Source: Paragordius varius (lineage: Eukaryota; Nematomorpha). From it: DNA of 64,000 bases. Location of the stretch: positions 9,486,001 through 9,550,000 of the forward strand of contig OZ176052.1 in the NCBI GenBank assembly GCA_964247055.1. The letters are read 5' to 3'. Of this stretch, positions 1-15,700 are shown piece by piece (the first letter of the stretch is position 1; every line of letters begins with the position of its first letter). The position numbers and the translations under genes were made by a program. The notes beneath the pieces are model-generated. The model did no database searches, was not told where the DNA came from, and saw nothing but the letters and a program-made list of their open reading frames with translations.

Positions 1-786
1 TTACCGAAAATCACCTGTTTTTTATACTATACGGACGATACTACGTGTGTGTAATCTTACGCAATATCTCTCCATTTTATTATTCTAATTTATGATACTA
101 GTATAATTTGGTTAAACATTTAATAAGTTACAGATAAATATATTATATAATATAGGTTAATTTATTTTCTTGAGAAATCCATATAAGTATGTATAGATAT
201 ATATATATATGTATATTAAATATATTTAGATCCATTTTAATAATATATTTAAAAGTGTATTTGTGTCCAAAACATGTAGTATAGTATTAACAATTCCGAC
301 TTGCATAATATATATATAATGATATATATTTTGTGTATCAATACATGAATGATTTATTTATGTACACTTTTTGAAAAAAAATCCCAATCCAGTCATAGTT
401 AGTTAATGACAATCTCAAATTATCATGGTAATTTATTTTATAATCAAAATTTGTTTGTTTCAAAAAAAGTTTTGTATGTAAGAACATGTATATGGACACT
501 TGAAAATTAAATTTATATAGAAATATTATTACATAAATAGTGACACAAAGATACAAACAGCAATAAATTTTACAAAGATACAATTAGTTATTGGTTATTT
601 AATAAATGGATTTGTTGATAATGTTTGCCATCCCATGAGTTTTCGCGAAAGTGTCGTTATCTAATTAAATATAAATAGATGAATGACAAACACCGTTACA
701 AAATTTTAAAAATCATTACTCGTTAGCTCAATTAAAAATGTTATTAAAATTCAAAAATAAATTAATTACCATATTGTTCACGCCAT
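1..786. other. 3' flank of the DOT1L gene, no gene seen
   Basis: AT-rich sequence downstream of the minus-strand DOT1L stop codon. It should hold the 3' UTR of that transcript. The open frames here are low-complexity A/T-driven stretches with no recognisable protein and no good splice partners. No RNA gene or transposon end was recognised. Confidence 0.5.
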
Positions 787-3700
787 TCATTGTCGTATTT
801 GTGTTGAATTGCTGGATGAAATTGTTTGAAGCGGATAATTGTTTTGAGGACATGGCAGAGATGTACGGTATAAGTTTGTGCCAAAATTTAATTTGGATGA
901 TGTAGGTGAGAGCATGTTTGTACTACCGCCCGTATAATTCATAAGATTATTGTAATAAGATGAATCTGTATGGAATTGAAAATTATTTTGCCCCGAAACA
1001 TGATAAGGATAAGAGTGTGATGTTGCAGGCCCCAGAGGGGTTTGTGAAGATACCAGTTGTTTAGAAGTTAAGGGGGAATTGCTATTAATAGTAGCATACG
1101 TTTTATGCTGATTATGGTTCGGTTGTAAGATGGTATTATTGTTGCTCCCAACAGTAGTGGTGTTATTATTACTACTGCCAATACAAATACTACCATCAAA
1201 TGAACGTCGTAATGAAGGGTTAGGGTTATGATTATTAGAATTGGATAATGGATGATATGAGGCACCTCCACCATTGTATAAAACAGCAGCGTTTTCAGGA
1301 GCCATACTCGAGTGAAACGCGTGATAATTTGTCAAATTATTCCCAACACCGCCAGCATAGAAGAGAGATGAATACGGGTAAGGAGTTCGAAATTGCATGG
1401 GCACAACAGGAGGATTACTGTTCGATGAGGATCGGCTTCGAGCCTTTACGACACCCGGATTTGTTTCATCCAGATCCAAGATATTGTGATTATATGCAGC
1501 ATGATTTGTGTTATTGTTGGGGTACGGGTTATTGAAACCTGTGGAGGAAAGATTGATGCCATCACCATTGTTGTTAGTACTACCAATGTGTTGTTTGTAT
1601 GCCGCGGCGGCAGCCATTGCGAATGCATTTGGTCCAACCATCATTGGGTGATACGGGGATGCCCGAGGAAAGCTCGTAGGATTCATCAACAAACTTTGAT
1701 TGTGATACGACGGTAGAGGGAGGGAGTAATGTTGTTTCGTACTCAATGTATTATTGGTACTATTGCTGTTATAAGTATGATTAGTACTAATGAAATTATT
1801 GTTGGTTAGTAGGGATGGATTGATAGTTTGTGAAGTAGAAGAATGGTAATATGGTATATGGTGCGTACTAGAACTCCTGCTACCCATAAGGTTGTGGTTG
1901 TTGGTTGAATCATAAGCGGCCATAACAGCCGATAACCAAGAAGATGTAATGACATTGGCGTTATTATTATTATTACTATGGCTAGGAGCAGGGTTATTCA
2001 TCATTAGGTTTGAAAAATTTGAAAAAGATAGTTGACCACTTGGGTGTGAGGACTGAGAATCCGTTTGATTCGCATTTTTGTTATTGTGAATTAACGGCAT
2101 GGATATAATAGATGAGTCGGATATTGTAAATGATGTTGAACAAGGCGTAACGGATCCGGTTTTCCCATTCTTTTCTGTGCTATTGCTGGTGTCATGGTTC
2201 AAAGAACCAATTGATTTGTTCGTTGTGTGGGACGATGTATTAACCACGTTAGATTTATGATTAGCATCTTCACTAACAAAGCTACTGGTAGTGGTATTAG
2301 CATTATAAACCTGTTTATTAATGTTTGCTATTACACTATTTATGGCATTTTCAATGTTTTGATCGACGCGGTTTTTTTCCACAGTATCATCATAATTACT
2401 ATTTTGTGCCTGATGATGGCTACTTGATTCATTTATTTCAACAATTGTTTGCGTTGTGGTTAAATTTTGATCAGTGTTAGAACTCTTACGATTTTCCGTA
2501 GCAGGTTCAGTAGGAATAGAGTGGTTGTTTGAAAGTCCAGTGGCGGAAGAAGTCGTAATCAGTGTCGAAATGACTGGAGGCACTGGGCTACTGCCAGTCG
2601 CAAACGAAGAATTGGATTCATTGTAACAGCTGGCTGAATCGACCGTCGTTGTTCCCAACGGAGTGGCTCGCATATTATTGTTACTGCTATTTGTATTATT
2701 ATTATTACGTTTCTTTAATGGTTTATCCCAATCCAAATTTTTCGTAACAGGATGATGCTGCTGTAATGGAGGCACAATATTAGCGCTTTGTGCAGTTTCC
2801 GTACTAATAGATGCTAATGTCACATTAATAGACTGGGATTCTGAACCTTTAGATTCATTCATTTTAGTTGATGTTTTGGCTAATGATGGTAGGGTGTTAT
2901 TAGCAGATGATGATTGAATGCTACATGTTTCTTCCTTACCAGTTTTGATGTCAGACGTGTTGGTAGGAGGTGGAATACAAGAAGAATTTTTCAAGTTTGC
3001 AAGCGTTAGAGATGCACTAAGCTCCATATCAGTTTTTTCTAAATTATACACATAAAATAAATAAAAAAATGCATAAATATAATCAGTCTTAAACTAAAAT
3101 GGGCAAGAAACTGGACACTACCTGATATACTTCGCATTTTTGTGTCACCGGTACTGCTCGAAATAAAATTTGTCAATGTAACCGATGTTTGAATTGTTGA
3201 TGTCATAGTATTAGATGATAAAGAGGCTATTGTACTGTATGGTGGTGCTTGTGAATGCGACAATTTGTGACTTGGGCGACATTCTTTGTTGCTGCGTTTA
3301 AAGAATTTTTCAGGTTTAGCGTTTTCTGCAACATTTTCTTTTTCCGACTAAAAAATATCAGAAAATTAACATATGCATTTAAAAGATGTATTATTCGCTA
3401 CGCTATCATATCGTTTGTAAAAATAATTATATGTTTTCTTTTTAACCAGCATTTACTGTATAAAAAATATTTGTGAATAAATACATGCAACAAATATGTA
3501 GCAACAATAAATTAATCACTCAATAACGATAAACATTTCAAAATAAAAGCCCAAAAAGTAAAAATTTTCAGGGTTATGATACCTTAATTGGTAAAGTGGC
3601 ATTCATGGCCGTAGTTTGACTCAAAGATTGCGGTATGTGGGATTGCAAGCTACAAAATTTGAGTGTTGCTGGTAGGGTAGTCGACGAGTTAATCGAAACG

Positions 3701-6700
3701 CCTACAGAACTTGTTGCAATTACATTTACTTTTTCGTTGCTACATACGGTCAAGGTGTTATCTTTTTGGCCAGAATTATTTGTGCTGCAAATAGACGTAA
3801 GGATATTATTGGACACAACGGTGGTATTTGAAACTGTTCCAGTTATGACGGATTTTTCTGCCTTTGATGTAGTAGTATAACTGTTATTCGTCGCTGTAGA
3901 TGTGGATAAAGCGGAATGGGTAGTCAACAACTGTTGTGGGGTACAAGTTAAAATCGCTACGCTACAGTTATTGTGTTTAGTAGTGTTATTTGAATTGTTG
4001 GTGCATTCAATCATAGCCTTAGCAATGACACTTTTAACATAGGTGGCACAAGCCATGGGATCCTCCAAACCCGACAAAGATTTCGCAACATTATTAGGGG
4101 TGGTTGTAAAGGTTTGGAAGGATTTTACATTTTCAGTGTTATTTATGTTGCAAACTGACATTGTTAAAACTTTAGGGTTGTTTGATGGGATATTTTTATT
4201 AGTGTTACTCGCTCCTAATATTAAATTAGCTGTAGGGTTTGGTTTTAAGGGGTGTGTGGATGTTAAAGCAATTAAATTCCTATTATGAGATGAAGAAGGA
4301 GCGGAAGTTGTTAAATCGCCCATAGTTTTAATGGGTTTTGGGTAATTCGCAGCGTTATTGTTAGTAAGCTGGGCGAATATATTGTTAGCAAGCATGGTTG
4401 AAAATGTATTAGATGACATTAAAGGTAAGGTTGAAGATATATTTACCATTTTATATCCATTGTTCATGGATGTGTTAACGGAGTTTGGGATAGAGTTTTG
4501 CATGAGTGAAGCAAAATAATTTGATACAACCAGCGGGTTAATTGTTTGTAATGTTGAAAGGGTAATGGTAGGTTTTGCTACGTTAATGGATGAAGTATTC
4601 TGATTTCCACCAGGTATATTACCTTTATTTTGATTATTTCCAAAACTATTTGCTATGGTCGTGGTACCCAACATTAGCGGTATCAATTGATGGAGTGGCA
4701 ATAAATCAGTTTTTCCAACAAAATTATTCATACAATTACTATTTGCTGATGATGTGCAAGTCGTATTACCATTGGTTTTTGTAAAAACTGAATTAGTTGA
4801 TGATGATGTTGAAGATGATACTATGAGTTTTGATATGGGCAAAATTTTTGAATACGCAAGTTGATTAATGTTAGCCATGGAATTAGATGCGGACATAACA
4901 TTCTTGGACCCTAGTAAGGTTGTCGAGGTTACGCTTAACATACAAGTCGTAGATGTTGAAGATGATGGTGATTGATGTAATGTATGGGTGGAGGGAGTAA
5001 ATCTCCCTAAAAGTAATTTATTGAAATCATTTATGCGCTCTTTCAACTCACAATTCTTGGCACTAAGATATTCTACCTCAGTTTCGGCTTTTATAAGGGA
5101 TGCTTTAAGATTATGTTGGAGTTGTACGACATTCTTGGCAAAATTACTTAGATTCACGGGCTTAGTAATGGATATATCCAATTTATTCATTTTAAACTAT
5201 GGATAATTTGATAAAAATAAATTAGAGGGTGTATTCATATAGATATTTCCACAAAGACCAAAAAACATTAAAATAAAACAAACTTGTAATAATTTGGATA
5301 TTTCGGACATAATGTCACGCTTTGACTGTTCAGCAAGGGCTATTTTAGCGTACAAACTTTGGTTAGTTTTGGATTGCAAGGCTAAATCTGCCGTTATTCT
5401 GGCAGGTGGGGTAACTGATTTATTTAAGGCCATGGATAAGGTACACCATTCATCAAAGATTAATTCTAAACAAAAAGAATGAAATTTTAGACAAGCATAA
5501 GATAGCAAATTCTAACCGTTTAATTAACCGGCCTTAAGTTTCAAAATACCACATTTCATTACAATATGTTATCAGCTACTATTTATTTACTTGTGAAAGA
5601 TTTCAATTTATCAAACGTTTCTGTATCCATGTTGTCCGGTTTTGACAATACCAGTTTGTCTGCATCGTTTTGGTTAATCAAGGTGTTATGAGCTGTAATT
5701 TGCATTATTTTAGATCTATTTCCATCTGTGGCATTATTATTATTATTATTACTGGTAATTGTACCAGATATAACGTTTTGTATAGATGCATCGTAATTCT
5801 GTAGTTGTTTACCACCACCATCACCACTTAGTGTTTGATACGTAGAGTTGAGTGAGTTATGAAGTGTTTGGTCAGGTTGCATAGAATGCAACAAAGTATG
5901 TTCATGAAGGAGATCAAGCGAAGATTCAAAATCTGCAAAGAGATAAAGTTTTTGAAATATAACATAAAATATACGGGGGAAAAATTGATAAAAAAAATAA
6001 GAAAAAGCGAAAATAAACCTTCAAAGTTTTTCTTACGCCTCTTCTTTTGAGTGAGGAGGTTAGTATCGTTCAGCGTGCTAGCGGAATCTAAATTCCCGCT
6101 ATCTTTGGATAATTTAATGTTGTTGGATGATGGAGGGGATTCGTTGTTAAATAGGAAAGTAGGTAGGGGTGGTGACACAGGATTTATAATATTTTTAGTA
6201 GGCGAGTTCTGTTATTTATACCGCACAATATAAAAATTACATTTAAAGTGATATTTTACATTTAAAATAATTGAAGTAAAATAAATTTTATATTTAATAT
6301 AATCAAGCTAATAAAACCAAAGATTTTAACTATAAATAAAATATAAGCAAACCTTGTTGTGTGCAATAGAATTTATATTGGGTGATGTTTTAACAGGAGA
6401 ATCGATTTGAGTGATGGTAGAACGTTTGACAATTTTCTTTTTACCATCGGTAAATTCTGTATCATCAAAATTAACATTAATACAAAAATTGATTCAAACA
6501 TAATGTGTATATGCGATATAACAAGTGTAATTTGAATTAAAAAAATAAAATAATTTCAAACCTAAATAATAATCTGAACGATCTGTAATTTTTTCGACTT
6601 TTCCTGACAGGCCAAAAAATTCACCAGTTTTGCTAATTTGAACAAGGGAACCAATCTATATTGTTGGGATTAAACAAATTATTAAAAAGATTTTTTTTAT

Positions 6701-9700
6701 TAAAAAAAAAGTTTAAAAAATAAGGTCCAAGTACCTTGATTGGACCCTTGATTTCATCTTGATTTACAGTTACAAATTTATTGTCCTTCAAACGAACCTA
6801 ATGGAAATATTAATTAAATATATATATTTTTATTGCTCTAAGCGTATTATAAACCAATAATGACTTTTAGTTTTCCAGTAGCGTATGGCATAAAACAATT
6901 TTAGTCCATAAAATAATAAAAATGTTTTTTTAAAAAATAACCCTAGTTGTATATACACATATCCATAATATCCCCTTCTTATTTTAAAAAAAATTTTTTT
7001 ATTCTTTTATGGACTAACATTGTTTTATGTCATACGCTACTGTAAACTAATTTTAAAAGATTGAAAATGTTACATAAAACAAACTTTGATTTTTAAATTT
7101 AAACGAATCTTCTTAACAAAGGCTCTTTTGTTTAATTGAGGTGTGTTGGAGGTTTTATCGATTTGATATAATACATGCTTGCCATCCGGTATGTATGGTA
7201 TATTCGATAATACTGACTAAAAAATAATAAAATTATAAATGAAATATGAAAATAATTTCTCAAATAAAAAATATTTATTACTGTTATTGAGGATTTTCGA
7301 ACGGGTGATGTAACATTTGTTTTGGAGTTTTTACTGTTCTGTAGTGGTAAATATTCATCTTCTAATTCCATATCTTGACTTTGAGGTGTGTCATTTGTGG
7401 TAAAATCTTTTTTTTAATAAAAAGTAAAAAGTTTGATTATATTTTTACATCTAGTATACACACTTGAATAATTTAAATTCGCCCTAATAAATTATGTTTT
7501 TGAAATAAAAAATTACCTATATTTTTTGTTTTGAAAAGTAGGATTTTGTTTAATATTACATAATACAGACAAAAATGATAAACTGCCTAAAAAATAATGA
7601 AATAATTTAGATAAGCCCTAAAACAATTATTCAGGGAAAATTTAAATTGTTTAAAGACAAATATAAATTGTTCAAGGGTGAATTTGAGATGTAAATGGTT
7701 ATTGACACAAGTGTTTATAAATTAGAACATAGAAATCATACTTTGATATGTGCCATCAGTTTTTGATGAGACATTTTGATCTTGAGATCCTAGTCTAGAT
7801 CTATAAATACAAAAATTGTAAAAATGAAAATAAAAATGAATCTTTTTAAATCCAATAAAGTTTATTCCAAACTAGATATCAATAATATTTTACTTCAAAT
7901 TTAAGTGTTTCGCTAAAAAACTTAACTCCTTTGTTAGCGAATATATTTTTAAATTAACAAAAAAATGATTGAGAAGTAATAAAATTTTGTGCGAAAAATA
8001 ACCATGCAAATAAATTAATCCAAATGTGAATGCTAAACATTAGAGATCAAATAAAGGCGTTACAATATACTGACCAAAGCTTTCACCTTATACAGTATAT
8101 GTGAGTTATCAATAATTTAAACCCAAAGCCAAACAATTTTTCCTTCTCTGTCAGCCCTGAGCAGACGATTGACTTTAATAAAAAAAGTCAGAATGTAAAA
8201 TCAAAATTTGTGCCACACCTTCTCCTAATATTTTACAGCGGAGAAAAAATTTATTTTAATTTTACTTTGGTTTAGTAAAAAAATTAATTGTTTAATAAAT
8301 GGAAAAACTAAAGCCTTAAAGTAATGGTATTAATAAAATATTGCATATTTAACTTTACACGATACTAAAAAGAAGTAAAATATGTCACATCACTGCTGCT
8401 GCTATTATATTTATGGAAAAGATAAAATATTTACCTGGATTGTGGCACAGTTAAGGATGTAGAACTTTTAACCGTGGTGGAAAAAGAGGATGTATTAGGT
8501 ATTGATGTTTTATGGAGAAAAGATTTAGATCGACCACCATAGTTATGTAATAATAATGGTGTTGTCGACGAATGTTGGTTGTTATGATGATATGCAAAAT
8601 CAATATTACTGGTTGCGCTCATATTCGAATTATTAATCAATGTATCTTCATCAGCTAAAAAGCTTAATGAAGATGATGGAGTTGATGAGGTGGACGAAAG
8701 ATTGCTACAAAACGATAAATGTGTTATTAGACACTTGAATTTATTAGAAACAGTTTTATAATATATGTATATATATACAACTGTGGAGTCAAATCTATCC
8801 ATATACAAATCATTTTAATTTAATTTAAGAACATAAAAAATAAATGCGTTAGATTCAATAACCACAATAACAAGTATAATTAAATAAAATTTCTGCAAAA
8901 CAAACTACCCATCCTATACAAAATTAGTATTTAACCTGTATGATGCAGTTTTTTTGTCGTGGATCCGTTTTTTGTTTTGGCTCTTAATTTTATTGAATGA
9001 GTTACTACCAACTGTATCCAATAAGGAATCGGTACTATGAATGATTAGTTTTGAAAACTTATTATTGGCAGATGGTATAAGACCCGTTGATGATGGGCTG
9101 ATGAGACCATTAGGCAAAGACTGGTAAGAATGTTTTCTTTGGCGATTATGGTGGTTAGTGGTCATTGAAGTTTTAACCGATAAAATATTTGTGGATGACA
9201 ATGGGGTAGGCATTAATACACCTCCCATCCCAGGAAGCTGTGGTGAATTATCCTTTTCATTGTCAAACAGGGGAGATGTTGAGCGTTTTAAGGATAAATT
9301 ATTATTTATGTTGTAATTAGCAGTCGACATTACTAAATGGTTGACTCTCTTATCTTGCCCGTAGTCAGTAGTTTCATTTTCAGTGTTGTTATTGTATAGC
9401 AAACTTTCTTTCTTAATAGGTTGCGGTAAGATTGGTGTAGTGATAGATGTCGTCCCAATACCTGAAAACACAGCATGATGATTATGATGGGACGACAAAG
9501 AAATGACCGGTTTCTCATCAATCAGATCCTTAGTGTTAATATCATGATGTTGATTTTGTTTATTGAGCCTTTCTTTTGCCTTTTCACTGGCATTCAAAGA
9601 TTTAATGTTTGTCGAGTGGGATGAAGAAAGGTGTGAAGATGATGTGGTATCATCCGTATCATAATTATTTCTATGATCTCTATGTTTGTTTTTATGACGA

Positions 9701-12700
9701 ACATTATTATTCTTATCATGACTATTGTTGGGTAGCGATGAATTCGATAACGTTGAATACATGACATCACCATTAGTTAGTTTCGAGGTTTGCTGATGTT
9801 TTCGTTGTTTATGCCTATGAAGGATTATACGTTGTGGATTATCATCTCCCTCATAATCTAGGAGGGCATCATCATTGAGGCGATGATCTCTAGAGCCGAT
9901 TCCACCTCCCCCCAAAGAGGAAGCATTACTGCTATCCCGGGACGATGGTCGTTTCCGTTTGAAATCCTAATGAATGAAAACGTTAAGAATTAGATATTAA
10001 ACGAACTTAAATATTGACAGATGACCGATATAACCGACAGACGCAAAATTTTTGTTCGCCATGGTTTAAGTTTATAAGCTTAGACACTTAGTAAACATCA
10101 TTTAAACTTTTTACTCGCAAAAAATAAAACATTTTATATGTATCATTAATTAATTTAATTTAATTTATTCATAAAATAATAACATTTTCAATAATATTGA
10201 ATGAACCCCTTATTTTATATTGTGTCAAAACTTTGGTTAACAAATATAAAAAAAAAGTTTTCCCAACAAGTAAAATATTTAAAACTAATAAGTGGCAAAT
10301 ATATCGGGTAAACTATATAAAGCTCATATAGAAAAACTAATTGTATACCTGATTTTGATTAACATTGTCGTAATACTCTTGAAGCTATAATCATGAAAAA
10401 AAAAGAATTAATGTCATAGTTTAAAAAACACAAGTAAATGTAGAATTATAAAAATTAAAAAGTTGAGAAAAATTATATATAAATATATACCAATGATCGA
10501 TCAATAACTTGGATGTAATAAGGTAGAGCGTTTTGGGTCCAAGAAAATGCCCCAGTATCGCTCATGTGCTTAGAGACGCGCATCATCGCAGCCGGATCTA
10601 AAACAAGAAAATTTTAAAAAAACATGATTCAAATATGTGCATTACGGATTTTAGCTAAGATTTTGCATGCACAGCTTGTTTATTGATTCTATTAATATTT
10701 TAAATGTTAAGTGGGGGAAAATTTAAATGGGTGTGAGCAAGTATGAATTTTTTCCATATTTCATCATGCCCATCTAACCAATAATTTGGTTTATTGTATG
10801 TGATATAATTTATCTAAAACTTAAAACTATATCCAAGAATCATATAAATACATACCATCAAGATTTCGGTCTGAAATACGAAATGATTCAGGGCGAAAGG
10901 GATATGTTGAAATTATACGTGTATCTAAAACAAAAAAAAACGATAATATATAAATTAAAAAATCATGTAACTAATTTAACTTTGTAGTGATATATAATAT
11001 GGCTTACTGTCTCCCAAATTATGGAAATGACTTTTGAGTTTGTGGTTGACTTCCCGAAAAGCAAAATTATTAACGTATATAATTGAAGATTGGTATATGA
11101 GATCAATAAATTGGGGTTCAAGAAAATCACCAGTTATCAACTATCAAGAAAAGAAATAAAAATACTAAATTTTTGAACAATAAAAAAATTGATATTGTCA
11201 TTAATTCCATATGGTGCAATAAATATGATAGAAATCAAAATGTGGCCTAAAATTTTTGGTAATGACACATGAATCAAAATTAAAAAAACATATATTAATG
11301 AATATTAATTTTGAATTTTACAAATATTCCACATAAAGTAGATAATATTTCTGTAAATTATGATATTGTATAACCTGATATTTGCGATACTTTTTGCCAA
11401 ACCATTTCATAACATTGGCGAAATGTTTATCCATACTGAGAGCATAATGGGCCCTTGTGGATTCTTTCTCAATCCCTATGCAAGTTTTGCATTGGGTGGA
11501 TGCTGCTACTTGTAAAACTATATGGCCAATACCTAAACAAACGAGATTGAAAAAAAGAATGAATCATCAAAAAAAAAGTTTGACAAAATAGAAATGGCAC
11601 TCGTTTTCAAAATCTTTCATTTTAATATTTTGGTCAATATTATTTAGCGTCATATTAATCCATTATATGGGATTAATGTGGAAAAATTATTTAAGATTAA
11701 CAGAATAGAATAAAAACAATGGGCATATTAAAGTAAAAAAAAGAATTGACAGTGCATTTAAATTTATTTTTAGGACAGTTGATACCTAAAAATATTTTTT
11801 TTGTATTTTATGCCCATATTTTTCCCAATCCTGTTTTTTCTCCCCTTACTTTTTAAAAAGGGTTTTTTACGATTTATTCCTTTAATTATTTTGTAACATT
11901 CTTTTTATAAAAGGATTTCTTACCACTGCCTAAATCTATGAACGTGTCGTCCGGTTGTATGTTAATTTTCTGCAAAATTTTTCGGACCTGTTCATAATTA
12001 GTCTCCCCATACGTCTAAAAAATTAATAATTATTATTAATAATTTTGTGAGATTTGCCGCCTAAGATATTTTGAAATTATATTCATAAAAAATCCCAAAT
12101 ATTTAGTTATGAATCTATTTATCATATTTAATATTATAAAAACACCTTTTTTATTTTATTCCACAATTTTTACAAAGATTATCTTTCCTTGCTTAAGGCA
12201 AAAATAAATAAAAATAATAATAATATATCAAATAATATATATAATTTATATTTTATGTTTAAACAAATTTCTTTTTTATATATATATTTATAGTTAACAA
12301 CATTACAATTTGTTTATAATATTTATATTATACATAGAAAGAAAGCTCAATGAACATACAAACAAAAAAACAGGTAAAAGTAACAGGTAAATGTAAATTT
12401 GTAAAAGGTTATATACATTTGTATATTTTAAGGCGAATATATATATAAAATATGTATAATCTTAAGGCCTATTATGTTATCATTACATGATTTGTATATC
12501 GTCGTTAGGAGGTAAAATTGTTTATAAAAAATATAACTGTGAACAAAAAGTTGAATACGCAAAATTTTATTATACATTTAAAAAAATACTCAAATATATC
12601 CAACAAAAAATTTTATGTTTATTATAACAAATCATTAGATCATCCACTTTCATATGGATAATGCTTGTTTAAAATTAACCTTACACCAAAAAAATTTAAT

Positions 12701-15700
12701 ATCTTAAGGCAAATTTTTTATGCAACACATACATAATAATCTCGTTGTGTAATAATAAAATTTGTAATCATTTCTATACATATATATGCCTACAAAGGGT
12801 GAAAAGAATGGGGGTGGATATATTATATTTATCTAATAATGAGAGTTATTTAACGTGTAAAACGATGAATAAAACTTACTTCAGGTAACGCTGTAGGTTT
12901 GCACTTATTAAGTAACAAGGGTTGAGTGACTGCCCTCGTGTACACAAAATCTAAAATCCATTTGAGCAATTCGCTGGATGCTACAGGGTTCCCACACACC
13001 ATGCTTGTTCCCTTTGACTGTTAACATCAAAAACATTTTTTTAAACCATGACATAAAAAAAAAATTTTTATGGCGAACAACAAACATTAAAAGTAAAAAA
13101 AAATCGATTTTACAAGGTAGTATAGGATAGATAGCGTAATGTATAATGGTCAAGAGACAGTATGACTGCCTTTTTTACTTTGTTAACTTATGCGACAAAG
13201 GTGAAACAGCCAAAATCATTATTGTATGATAAATCATAAATATTTCAACTATCATTATATTTACTATTATATTATTATTATTATTAATATTGTTTATAAG
13301 GTGATTACGATGATGAAAATATATATATAAATCGTAAAGGTCGCGCGGTCAAACATGTCACAACAATATTATATAGATCTTTCATATACATATTATTACT
13401 TACAAATATATTTATATGATATGAAAGGTAAAAAAATAATCATAACGATCTCAACATTCGAATAAAAAATGTCGGCATTTAAAATTATTTTTTAGCCACC
13501 TATTGTTGTATATGTACATATCTTTTACATTGCAGACGTTTTATTCATCATAAAAAATGATTGCATAATGAAAGAATTATATAATCGCGGTTCAGTATAT
13601 ATAAAGTTTTTGAATATAATTAATATTGAAGTTTTTAGTTTGGTTTTAAAAAATTAAATATGTATAATAAAGTGTAAAAAATATTGATAGTTCACAAACT
13701 TACCATAGAGAGAAAAGTATCGATTACGTGATTGAATCGGCCACACAATGCTTGCATATCATCATAACTAGAAAAATTTATTTATACATATTATTTGATT
13801 AATAAATTCTAAGTTGTTAATAAACTCACTCGGCCATAGTTAATATTGTTTTACAGAAAAGAAAAAAAACCTAATGTAACCATCAATTTTTTATCTAAAA
13901 CCACTAAAAACAGTTATTGGGGGACAGCTATAAAAAAAGCATTAAAGTTTCCTCTCTCCACCAAATCCTACAGAGATGACAAATCATAAATATACATTTA
14001 CGCTATTTTTTTTGGTTAACATAAAAGGGAACAACTATTACACCATATACACATAACAGAAAATGATGAAGGAAAAATCGATAAAAACGAAAAAAAAAGA
14101 AATTACAGTAAATTCGATAAAAATACTACACGCTAAAAAAGCAATTTCATGTTAGATGAAATATTTTTTTACATTTTCATTAGCCAAGATTCAGGTGCCT
14201 GCTAACGATGATGAAAAACAACGTAAATATTGTGGTGTGTGCACAGAGAATCTCTATCTCTGCATTATGTTTAATGCATATTATATTGTATATATAAAAT
14301 CAATATATTTTAATTATCGGATTTTTTTTATGTTATACGAGAAACATTACAAAAAATATTGGATAGCAAGCAGTACGCCCCCGTATCTCTCCTCATAATA
14401 TATACTACTAAATCAAAAATTAAATGTATCAATCAATACGCTAAAATTTAAATCAATATAATTTCAACGCTAACTAATAAGACTGGAAATTTGGGCATAA
14501 TACAGGCTAAATTAAATACCTCTCAATAACCACACAAGTCAATAGTAAAATCAACATAGAGCATATGTTGGTTGTGGTCTTACAAAAAGAAACTATAAAA
14601 AATAATTACGAATATACAAACCAATATTAACATATAAAAGTGTATATGTTCAAACTTATCTGAGATACAAATAAATATCGAAAATCAATAAATGTATAAA
14701 GCTGCACGTAAAACAAATCTATGGTTAAAGATTGATATGTTTTACTATTTGCATTGCATGTTTAATATCCAAGTCTCTCTCTACTTAGTAAAATTTATTT
14801 TATATATTATTATATTTTTAAAGCATTATTTACCGATAAGAAAAAATGATTTTTTAACTCATTTGTTGCAAATTGATATACATATAAAACATGATTATAA
14901 AAAAATAAAATCAATATTTTAATTATTATTATTAAGAGCAAGAAAATATAGGGCAGTCATAGTAGAAAATGGAAATTAATTTGAAAATAAATACCTGGAA
15001 CGATCGATTGGCTTAATCACTTTTATGTCAATTATTGATTTGAGCACTGAATACTCCTTACAAACCCATCTATAAATATATAAAATATTTAGAAAAAGTT
15101 AGACATAAAATGTTTCATGGGATTTTTAAATAAACACTAAGTTTCGTTAGACATATACTTTTAAACTATATAAATCATAAATATTGAATGATAAAGTATA
15201 ACAGAGATTTATTAAACTTTTATCTGTAATCTAAAACTTTAGAGAGGATGGTTTATAATGTTACATATATTTTTTATAATATATCGATTTTTCAGGTTCA
15301 ATTTGTAAAATGTTTAATATAATCTATATCTATATAGGAAATATAATATAAAAAACCACCACAACAATGTTTAAGCAATTCTTTGCACAAATGCATGTAA
15401 AATTATATAAATCAAAAAACCACAATTTAAATTATATGTAATGTAAAATGTTTGCATTTTTGATATACAGGCGCGCGAAATCATATGTGTACCTTACATA
15501 CAAAATACGCATTTGTAAAAAAGAAAAACAATAATACTACACATCACATAGTACAACCAATTTTATAGCTTGAAGCTGTTTGAAATCAAAAAATTTTGTA
15601 AGATAAAAAATATGGATGGATGTAATCTTAAAATTTAGCTTTTTTTACAAAATTGTAAATGATTAAATTTTGACTTTTTGGCATAAGGATGGATAATTAA

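Noticed and set aside
12908-13153. 81-residue minus-strand frame
   Set aside because: It covers DOT1L exon 4 in a different frame; the correct frame gives the conserved ELLKWILDFVYTRAVTQPLL segment.
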